Source: Chloroflexota bacterium (GTDB lineage: Bacteria; Chloroflexota; Dormibacteria; Dormibacterales; Dormibacteraceae). Taken from it: a DNA stretch of 64,000 bases. The stretch's first letter is position 1, and each line of letters starts with the position of its first letter. A model generated the notes under the pieces. That model was not told the origin of the DNA and did no database searches. It saw nothing but the letters and a program-made list of their open reading frames with translations. The stretch lies in assembly GCA_005883575.1 (NCBI GenBank), contig VBFH01000030.1, positions 105,001 to 169,000 of the forward strand, in the 5' to 3' direction. Shown here piece after piece: positions 28,538 through 35,184 of this stretch. A program made the translations under genes and the position numbers.

Positions 28538-30762
28538 GCGCTGGCCGCTTCCGCCGCCAGCTGCTCGTGTGCACGCGCCACCTCCAGCACCGCCCGCTCG
28601 AGGATGTCGATGTGCCGCTCCCAGTCAAAGCGCCGCGCCCACTCGAAGGCTCGCTCGCCGGTTCGCTGGTTTTGCTCGCGCTCGTCCAGGAGCCGGATGA
28701 TCCCGGCCGCGAAGTCGCCGACGTCCAGGGCTTCGGCTAGGTGACCCGTGTCGGCAGCCACCGTGACCGTCGGACCGGCCTGATTCCACGCCACGACCGG
28801 CACGCCCTTGGCCATCGACTCGATGACCCCCATGCCGAAATCCTCTTCGGGCGCGGGGTACACGTAGACGGCAGCGCCCTCGTAGAGCGACTGCAGCTCC
28901 TCTTCGCTGACCGGGCCGAGGAACAGCACGGCGTCTTCGAGGCCAAGCCCAGTGACGAGCGACCTCAAGGCGGCGGTGTGGGAGGTAGCCGGTCCGGGGA
29001 TGACGAGCTGGGTGCGCGGGTGCCGCTTGCGCACCTCCTCCATGGCACGGATCGCAAGGTCGAATCGCTTCTGCGGATAGTGGCGGTTCGTGAGGAGCAC
29101 GTAGGGGCGCCGGACGGGGTAACCGTTGACGGTCAACCCGCCTGAGAACCGCGACGCGATCGGCAGCGGAAAACCCGACGCGGCCACATGGCACCCGGCC
29201 GGGCAGTCGATCGCGTCCCGGCGATAGGTCTTGCGGATGATGTCGCCGATGTAGTTGCCGTTGACCAGCAGCTGGTCCGCCTCCTGGACCGAGCGCCGGT
29301 CGGCCCAGGCCACAAAGCGAGTCGCGCGCAGCACGATCGCCGCGAGCAGCCGGTAGTCGGCGTTGGAAACCCAACCCGTCTGGCGGTCGATGTTGCGGGG
29401 ATAAACGAGCCGATTCGGCTGGTTGAGGTATACAACGTAAGGGACGTCCATCAGCCGCGCCGCCCACCAGGCGATCCACGCGCTCGGCTGGTTGCAGCCG
29501 ACGATCGCGTCGAAGCCTCGGAATCGCCACGCGTACAGCGGCATCAGAAGCGACGTGGCCGCCATCTGCATGGCCTCGCGATAGGGGAACCATCCCGGAA
29601 GCTGCGGTAGGAAGGTTTTGACGCGGAGGTCGTCGAGCAGGTCGGGGTAGCAGCGGGACTCATCGACGGTGGGCGCGAAGCACTCCACCTCGTAACCGCG
29701 CCTGCGCAGCCCGAGCACTTCCTCGATGACGATCCGCTCGCCGCCGCCCGAGTAGGTGAACCCGCAGTGGAAGATCGCGATCCGCCGCGGGCCGCTCGCC
29801 CGCGCCCGGCGCCTGCCGCCGACCAGGAAGAAGCTCAGCAGGCCCAAAGCGAGCGCGGTCGCGGCCGTGATCGCGTGGTAGAGGACGATCGCGCCCGCGG
29901 CGACCGCCGAGGCCAGGCTGAGTCCTCCGCCAAGGACGAGGGATCCCGCAACCTCGAGGTTTCCCACATATCCGGGTCCGGCCGGCACGGCAAAGCTCAG
30001 GAGCAAGGCGGGATACGCCGCCATCGCTTGCAGCTGCGGGACCTGGATTCCGACCGCGGCGAAGAGCAGCGTGAAGTTGAACGCGTCGATCGCGAGGGCG
30101 AGCGCCGTCAGGGCCGCGAGGCGGACCGCCAGCTGCGGCGTCCACAACCCGCGCGCGCCGGCCCGAAAGGCAAAGGCCTGCCCGGCGAGGCCGGAGGCAA
30201 AGCGCGCGGGGAGCAGCCGACGAGCTGGTCCCGAGCGGGCGACGCGAGGGCCGAGGAGCGCTGTTCCTAGCACCCCGGCCAGCAGGACGACGGCCAGGGC
30301 GGCTGCACCGGCCAGTCCCCTCGGCGCACGCACGGCGCCGCTCAACGCGACGATCTCGAGCGCCGCGAGGACTACGGCAACTGCCGCCAGGTCGCACGCC
30401 TTGTCGATGACGATCGTCGCCAGGGCGGAACCGGCGGGAATGCGGTGCCTGCGCCACAGCCACCACGTCCTCGCCGCGTCTCCCGACCTGATGGGAAGCA
30501 CGTAGTTGAGCAGGCTCCCCGCCGCGTTCATGGCGAAAGCCCGGACCATGCCGACCGGTGCGAGGGGGCGCAGCAGAAGCAGCCAGCGACGCGCCCTGAT
30601 CACGCTGGTGAGCAAAGACAGGGCGATCATCAACGCCACCGCCCACCAGCTCTGGACGCGGGCGTGGGCCGCGATCTCGGGCAGCGACACAGTGCGCAGC
30701 CACAGCCACAGCAAGGCAAGTCCGAAGGCGGTCTGAAGTCCCAGACGCACCCAGCGGTTCAT
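28534..30762 (-). CDS. YbhN/LPG-synthase-like membrane domain fused to GT4 glycosyltransferase
   Basis: 742 residues in one unbroken frame. Residues 1-315 form about eight helices of the UPF0104/YbhN (lysylphosphatidylglycerol synthase transmembrane) family, with conserved LLNYVLPIRSGDAARTWW and PAGPGYVGNLE. Residues 327-735 are a GT-B enzyme of family GT4: the acceptor-side glycine-rich loop is FTYSGGGERIVIEEV and the donor-site motif EEDFGMGVIESMAKGVPVV. The ATG overlaps the exosortase stop (ATGA). A lipid-handling membrane domain fused to a cytoplasmic glycosyltransferase suggests that glycan addition to a lipid and its translocation are linked. The fusion is seen; the mechanism is inference. 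Confidence 0.88.
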   Translation of the reverse strand: MNRWVRLGLQTAFGLALLWLWLRTVSLPEIAAHARVQSWWAVALMIALSLLTSVIRARRWLLLLRPLAPVGMVRAFAMNAAGSLLNYVLPIRSGDAARTWWLWRRHRIPAGSALATIVIDKACDLAAVAVVLAALEIVALSGAVRAPRGLAGAAALAVVLLAGVLGTALLGPRVARSGPARRLLPARFASGLAGQAFAFRAGARGLWTPQLAVRLAALTALALAIDAFNFTLLFAAVGIQVPQLQAMAAYPALLLSFAVPAGPGYVGNLEVAGSLVLGGGLSLASAVAAGAIVLYHAITAATALALGLLSFFLVGGRRRARASGPRRIAIFHCGFTYSGGGERIVIEEVLGLRRRGYEVECFAPTVDESRCYPDLLDDLRVKTFLPQLPGWFPYREAMQMAATSLLMPLYAWRFRGFDAIVGCNQPSAWIAWWAARLMDVPYVVYLNQPNRLVYPRNIDRQTGWVSNADYRLLAAIVLRATRFVAWADRRSVQEADQLLVNGNYIGDIIRKTYRRDAIDCPAGCHVAASGFPLPIASRFSGGLTVNGYPVRRPYVLLTNRHYPQKRFDLAIRAMEEVRKRHPRTQLVIPGPATSHTAALRSLVTGLGLEDAVLFLGPVSEEELQSLYEGAAVYVYPAPEEDFGMGVIESMAKGVPVVAWNQAGPTVTVAADTGHLAEALDVGDFAAGIIRLLDEREQNQRTGERAFEWARRFDWERHIDILERAVLEVARAHEQLAAEAASA

Positions 30763-31331
30763 GCCACCTCCGACGCGGGCGCTCGAAGAATCCAGCGCTG
30801 CGCAAAGGCCCAGAAGGCGAACAGGAAGCCGACAAACAGAATCGTGCCGCCGTAATCGTGAAACAAGATTGCGGGCGCGATGCCGACTGTTGCCGCGATC
30901 AGGGCCACGAGTGAGACGCGAATGAGGTTCAGGAGCACCGTGCCGGCCAGACCGATGCATAGCACCTGCACGCGCGACTCGACCGAGTGACCACCGCGTA
31001 GGCCGGACATCAGGCTGACACCGAACAGGATCAGGCTCTGCCAGCCGATGCAGTTCCAGGAGATGAACAACGTGTGCATCGAGCCTGTGCCGTCCCAGAC
31101 CACGAGATGGCTGCCCGACGCCGCCGCGTGCACGCCGGCCAGGCCCAACAGGCTCACCACCATGCGCGCCTCCACGGGCACGATCGCCTGCAGAGGATTG
31201 TCGGCGCCCATCTGCATCGCCCAGGCGGTGAGCAGATCGTCGAACGTCGTGACCAGCGGGAGGACCATCAGCAGCGCGCACGTAAGCGCGATCAGCGTCA
31301 GGTTCACGTTGTCACGCTCGCGCGGGTTCAC
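30759..31331 (-). CDS. Exosortase/archaeosortase family transpeptidase (compact form)
   Basis: 190 residues with about five helices. The three catalytic residues are visible: Cys94 in ISWNCIGWQS, Arg138 in LLNLIRVSLV and His158 in AILFHDYGG. Exosortases cut C-terminal PEP-CTERM-type tails and pass the protein to another group, probably a surface lipid or glycan. The GTG start overlaps the stop of the upstream gene, whose product ends in just such a tail. Its size is short for the Gram-negative exosortases of EpsH type and is closer to the compact family forms linked to one glycosyltransferase (XrtG-like). It lies between two glycosyltransferase genes. Confidence 0.88.
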   Translation of the reverse strand: MNPRERDNVNLTLIALTCALLMVLPLVTTFDDLLTAWAMQMGADNPLQAIVPVEARMVVSLLGLAGVHAAASGSHLVVWDGTGSMHTLFISWNCIGWQSLILFGVSLMSGLRGGHSVESRVQVLCIGLAGTVLLNLIRVSLVALIAATVGIAPAILFHDYGGTILFVGFLFAFWAFAQRWILRAPASEVA

Positions 31332-33724
31332 TGCCGTCTCCTGATCAATCGCGCGGCCAAAAGAGGGACGAACGCCGCGAGGCCGGCGAGGCCGAGCAGC
31401 GCCTCGGGCACGACGATGCTTGGCGGCACGAGGCCGGTGTTGCCCACACCGGGCGGGCCGTCGTAAAGCATTGAGGGCTTTCCGCCTGTGTTGTGGGTCA
31501 GCGTGACCGATACGCACAGCGACCCGCCCGCCGGAATGACGAGCGGCAGCTGGCTGCCGCTTGTGCTGACGGTGAACGGGCTGGTGGTGTTGGCGCCGTT
31601 GGCGCCGTAGGTGGTGGTCCAAGTCGACAATGCGTCGGGCACGGTGGCGACAAAGCCCGCGCAGCTCGCGGTCAGGGAGACGCCCGAGGCAATGCTGACC
31701 GTGTCGTTGGTCAGGCCGGTGCCACCGGTCCAGTACATCGTGAAGCTCCACACTCCGGCGGCGATCGTCTGCGCGGGAAGCCCGGACCATGCCCACGTGG
31801 TCGTGGCGCCGCCGGCAGCGGACTGAATCTCGCAGGACGTGGTTCGGGTGCCGGCGTTGGCGTCCAGGGAGCCGGCCGTGCAGCCGGGAGCGGTACCCGA
31901 GCCGTGGAGATACAGCGGGTTGCCGGCGGCGCTGACCGTGGGTGCGTGCGTCGAAGCGGCGGCCAGCCCGCCGAAGAGGAGCGCCAGCACGCCAATTGCG
32001 AGCCAGCCGAGCCAGCGCCTGCGCGCGGTCGCTCGATGCGCGGGTGGCGCCGCCGAAGGCGAGGTCGGAGGCGCCCACAGCAGCCTGTTGGTGCGGCTGC
32101 CTCTGAGCCAGCGCCGCAGCATGTGCAGCCGGCGCAGGTGCCGAACGTGGTCGGTGACCCGGCCGGTCTTCGGCGTTCGGAACCACGGACCTTCGTCTTT
32201 GCTGATCAGGCCTTTGAGCGCCGCCCATCCCTGAAACGGAACGAGCGCAAAGGAGAGGACGAGCGCGCCGAAAACGCCCTGCACGTCGCGGGCCGGCGCC
32301 TCCTCGAGGATCAGGCCGCCCAGGTTCATCAGGGGCAGGGCGAAGATGTTCGAGAAGAGCAGAGACCATCCGAGGAGCGCCGTCCATCCTGGCACGTGCG
32401 TCCGGAAGACGACCTCCGAGATCAGCCAGCAGATCGAGCCGACCAGGAAAAGTCCCGCCTGCAGGTAGTAGGTGGAGTCAAAGAGGAACTCGAGCTTCTC
32501 CAGCGGGGTGACGTGTGGCGACCGCATGATCGTCAAGAACCATTTGCGCACGTTGTACGTATGCCCCTCGGCCCACCGCATGCGCTGCCGGGCAAGCCGG
32601 GCAAAGGTGCTGACGCACTCCGCCGGTGTCTCGGCCCACGGCGTGTAGATGACCTTGTAACCGCGCGCGTAGAGCTTGAGCGTGAGCTCCCAGTCTTCGG
32701 TGATGCTGGTCCCCCAACCGACGTCGCGCAGAACGTCGGCCCGGATCATGTACGCGGTGCCGGCGATCATCTTCAGCGAGCCGATCGCGTCCTGGAACGG
32801 GCGCTCGATCATGTAGCTGCCGGCGTACTCGGCGCGCACGGCCTCGGTCAGCCAGCTCTCGGACTTGTTGAGCACGTGCCACTGGTAGCTCTGCACCGCG
32901 GCGACCTCGGCGCGTCTTCTGACCTGTCCGGGCTCGGACGGAGGCTCGCTGCGCCCAAACGCTGCCTCGAATCGTCGGTTCGGGGTGCCATCGCTCACGC
33001 GGTAAAAAAGCGGAAGCAGGCGCTCGATCGAGTCCGGGAACGGGTCCGAGTCCGCGTCGAAAACCACGACATACTCGGTGCGCGGATCCATGACCTTCAG
33101 CGCTTCGCGCAGCGCGCCACCCTTGTATCCGGCACGGCTGTTGCGGTGCAAGATCTTGAAGCGAGGACGTCCGACCCAGCGCTGGAGGATCTCCAGCGAT
33201 TCGTCATTTGAATCGTCGACGACGACGACCTCGTATTCCGGATATTCGAGCTGCGCGAGCGCTGTGAGCAAACGCTCAATGACCCGTTTCTCGTTGTAGG
33301 CGGCCACGTGGACCGAGACGAAGGGGTGGTAGCCGAGGTCGAGGTGATAGCCGTTGCCGTTCCCATTGCCGTTGATGCGCTGGGAACCTTTGCCTTCAGT
33401 CTTCCCGCCGCGACCACTTGAACCCACGAGAGTGGTGAGAAGAACCATCGCGGTGCTGAGGTAGTACTTGATTGCGTACGCGAAGAAGATCGCGCCGAGA
33501 AAAAGACCGGCGAACGCAAAGCCGTATGCCATCCAGTCGCCGCCGCTGCGCATCTTCGACTGTTGGACCAGCTCGATGAACCCGTGCGCGATGGCGACGA
33601 TCGGTATGGCGCCGACGACGAAGGCGGCGACCAGGACCCCATTCAGGATCAGGCTCCAGGTGAAGCTCCCGAGGCCGCGCTCCGCGCGCGACCCGGCGAA
33701 ATGAGCCGGATCTTCTCCAGCCAC
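31328..33724 (-). CDS. Processive GT2 glycosyltransferase fused to secreted domain with PEP-CTERM-like sorting tail
   Basis: 798 residues. Two helices (about 22-48 and 66-92) and an Asn-Gly run precede a GT2 domain (134-395). Its motifs are DD (170-171), DADSD (223-227), TED (342-344) and QRMRW (380-384), the full set for a processive cellulose/hyaluronan-synthase-like enzyme. More helices lie at about 418-500 and 571-590. Residues 595-765 are a Thr/Ser/Gly-rich region with paired cysteines, probably extracytoplasmic. The end is VVPEALLGLAGLAAF, hydrophobic residues to about 792, then RRRQ: a VPE motif, helix and basic tail as in exosortase substrates. The start is a GTG one base after the stop of the HTH gene. 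Confidence 0.88.
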   Translation of the reverse strand: MAGEDPAHFAGSRAERGLGSFTWSLILNGVLVAAFVVGAIPIVAIAHGFIELVQQSKMRSGGDWMAYGFAFAGLFLGAIFFAYAIKYYLSTAMVLLTTLVGSSGRGGKTEGKGSQRINGNGNGNGYHLDLGYHPFVSVHVAAYNEKRVIERLLTALAQLEYPEYEVVVVDDSNDESLEILQRWVGRPRFKILHRNSRAGYKGGALREALKVMDPRTEYVVVFDADSDPFPDSIERLLPLFYRVSDGTPNRRFEAAFGRSEPPSEPGQVRRRAEVAAVQSYQWHVLNKSESWLTEAVRAEYAGSYMIERPFQDAIGSLKMIAGTAYMIRADVLRDVGWGTSITEDWELTLKLYARGYKVIYTPWAETPAECVSTFARLARQRMRWAEGHTYNVRKWFLTIMRSPHVTPLEKLEFLFDSTYYLQAGLFLVGSICWLISEVVFRTHVPGWTALLGWSLLFSNIFALPLMNLGGLILEEAPARDVQGVFGALVLSFALVPFQGWAALKGLISKDEGPWFRTPKTGRVTDHVRHLRRLHMLRRWLRGSRTNRLLWAPPTSPSAAPPAHRATARRRWLGWLAIGVLALLFGGLAAASTHAPTVSAAGNPLYLHGSGTAPGCTAGSLDANAGTRTTSCEIQSAAGGATTTWAWSGLPAQTIAAGVWSFTMYWTGGTGLTNDTVSIASGVSLTASCAGFVATVPDALSTWTTTYGANGANTTSPFTVSTSGSQLPLVIPAGGSLCVSVTLTHNTGGKPSMLYDGPPGVGNTGLVPPSIVVPEALLGLAGLAAFVPLLAARLIRRRQ

Positions 33725-33725
33725 G

Positions 33726-34082
33726 TTACGGCGTGTCTTCGAAGTAGAGCGCGGCGCTGAGCTCGGCGCTGTCGAACCGGCGGTGGCCTCCGGGCGTGGT
33801 GAGCGTGGGCTGGAGCCGGCCGCGGCGAACCGCCCGGTTCAGCGTCGGCTGGCTCACGCCCAGGAGCCGGGCGGCCTCGCCGGTGCTGATCAGGCGGGCG
33901 CCTTCCGGCTCGTCCTGGAGACTGGCGGCGTACACCTCGATGTCGGCCTCGCTGAACCGGCGGTGACCGCCGGGCGTGATCAGCGCGGCGCGGAGAAGAC
34001 CCCGTGCCACGGCACGGGCGACGGTGGCCTGGCTGACGCCAAGCCGGGCCGCCACATCCCTCGAACTGATCAATCTTTGCAA
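33726..34082 (-). CDS. Tandem MerR/excisionase-type helix-turn-helix regulator
   Basis: 118 residues made of two homologous DNA-binding units, about residues 3-52 and 64-113. Each has the pattern (S/T)xxxAAxLGVSQxTxxRAVxRGxL followed by TPGGHRRF, the helix-turn-helix and wing of BldC/excisionase-type proteins. There is no effector or dimerisation domain. The TTG at 34082 precedes QRLISSRD; a second TTG at 34073 is possible. It is the first gene of the glycosyltransferase-exosortase run and probably controls it, perhaps binding two adjacent half sites. Confidence 0.85.
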   Translation of the reverse strand: MQRLISSRDVAARLGVSQATVARAVARGLLRAALITPGGHRRFSEADIEVYAASLQDEPEGARLISTGEAARLLGVSQPTLNRAVRRGRLQPTLTTPGGHRRFDSAELSAALYFEDTP

Positions 34083-34246
34083 GGCGTTGTGCTGGGACTA
34101 ACGAATCCATATCCAAAAGCAGTCGGCATCCTGACAGTCATCTGAAGCGCGCCCTTGGGTTTTCGAGCGTGGGGCAGGCACTTTGTCGTTGAAAATGTGC
34201 AGAGACCGACTCGCCCATTCTTAGATTTCGTGCCAAACTTTTTACT

Positions 34247-34367
34247 GCGCGTTTGGGCGCGTGGACCTTCAGAAAGGAATCACCGACCTCATCTTCCTTT
34301 AGAACCTCACCCCCCGCAGCCAAGCTCGGAGCCGGTGTCGAGAAATCGCCCGGCCCGAGCCTTTTTT
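34247..34367 (+). ncRNA. Candidate structured small RNA ending in an intrinsic terminator
   Basis: The 283-base gap between the HTH gene and the RmlD-like gene contains three successive hairpins when read on the plus strand. They are GCGC...GCGC (34247-34260), AAAGGAA...TTCCTTT (34273-34300) and GCTCGGAGCCGG...CCGGCCCGAGC (34324-34360); the last is followed at once by six T (34362-34367). That is a textbook intrinsic terminator, but no plus-strand gene precedes it. The same hairpin lies just after the RmlD-like stop on the minus strand, where it has no T-run. I see no convincing promoter, so the RNA is a suggestion only. Confidence 0.35.
34324..34367 (+). terminator. Rho-independent terminator hairpin beside the RmlD-like gene
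   Basis: GCTCGG-A-GCCGG pairs with CCGGC-CCGAGC across a 14-base loop, an eleven-pair stem with one bulged A, followed by TTTTTT. The polarity of the T-run means it stops plus-strand transcription, protecting rmlD from antisense reading. On the minus strand it may act weakly or as a pause between rmlD and the exosortase operon. Confidence 0.65.
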
Positions 34368-35184
34368 ATGGCTTTTGGCGGCTGCTCAGCGCGTCGTGCA
34401 GCGCTTCCCTCCAGGGCCGAAGAGCGCGAAATCGTGACGATGCGAGGCATCCGTTGGGCGGCCGCCGGGCAGCAGCCGGATAAGCACCGGTCGGGATGGA
34501 TTCCACGTCAACCGACAACCCCGCCTCCGCGATGGTCGCGCGCGCGAGCTCGTCCCACGCGCAGCAGCCTTCGGCGACGGCGTGGACGACGCCGGCCGTG
34601 CCCTGCTCGGCCAGCTCGAGTGCGGCGGCCGCGAGGTCGTGCGCATAAGTCGGGTTGACACGCTGGTCGGCGACTACCCGCAGCTTCTCGCCCGAGCGCA
34701 CGCGTTCGAGGATGCGCATCGGAAAGCTGAGCGGTCCGCCGAAGACGGCCGCAGTACGTACGACCAACACGTGTGCGCCGGCCTGGAGCACATGGCGTTC
34801 TCCCGCCAGCTTGGAGCTCCCATAAACCGATAGCGGCGACGCTACATCCGCCTCGACGTACGGTTCCGCGAGCTTTCCGTCGAAGACGAAGTTCGTCGAG
34901 AAATGCACGAATGACACGCCGTGCCGCCGGCATGCGACGGCGACGTTCTTGGGGCCCTCCGCGTTCACCGCGTAAGCCAGGTCGCGCTCACCCTCTGCGC
35001 GATCGACCGCGTTGTAGGCGGCGCAGTTGAAAACGACATGCGGCTTGCGCGCGGCGATCAGGTCCTCGACCGCGCCCGCGTCGGTGATCGACAGCTTGTC
35101 GTGCCCTACTCCGGCGCGGCGGCCCAGTAATTGCACCAGCTCGGCGCCCAGCTGGCCACCCGCCCCCAAGACGAGGGCGTTCAA
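34366..35184 (-). CDS. RmlD-like dTDP-4-dehydrorhamnose reductase family protein
   Basis: 272 residues. The short-chain dehydrogenase opening LGAGGQLGAELVQLL, FNCAAYNAVDRAEG, HFSTNFVFDG and the catalytic YGSSKLAGE are those of RmlD, which makes dTDP-L-rhamnose by reduction of the 4-keto sugar. rmlA, rmlB and rmlC are not in the window. The TTG start overlaps the stop of the GGDEF/EAL gene (TTGA at 35181-35184). It probably supplies the neighbouring polysaccharide locus. Confidence 0.88.
   Translation of the reverse strand: MNALVLGAGGQLGAELVQLLGRRAGVGHDKLSITDAGAVEDLIAARKPHVVFNCAAYNAVDRAEGERDLAYAVNAEGPKNVAVACRRHGVSFVHFSTNFVFDGKLAEPYVEADVASPLSVYGSSKLAGERHVLQAGAHVLVVRTAAVFGGPLSFPMRILERVRSGEKLRVVADQRVNPTYAHDLAAAALELAEQGTAGVVHAVAEGCCAWDELARATIAEAGLSVDVESIPTGAYPAAARRPPNGCLASSRFRALRPWREALHDALSSRQKP

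Noticed and set aside
33361..33380. Short DNA repeat encoding an Asn-Gly run in the GT2 protein as a mobile or CRISPR-like repeat
   Set aside because: It is a low-complexity linker of about ten residues inside an intact gene.
34229..34246. Sigma-54 promoter (TTGGCACG on the minus strand) ahead of the HTH-exosortase operon, tempting because Gram-negative PEP-CTERM systems use sigma-54
   Set aside because: The -24 half matches, but the spacing is followed by CTAAG rather than the required GC-containing -12 element, and no PrsR-like activator is present.
34138..34323. 61-codon minus-strand frame in the gap downstream of the RmlD-like gene
   Set aside because: Its third codon positions are A/T-rich, unlike every real gene here, it lacks a ribosome-binding site, and the stretch is better explained as hairpin-rich non-coding DNA.
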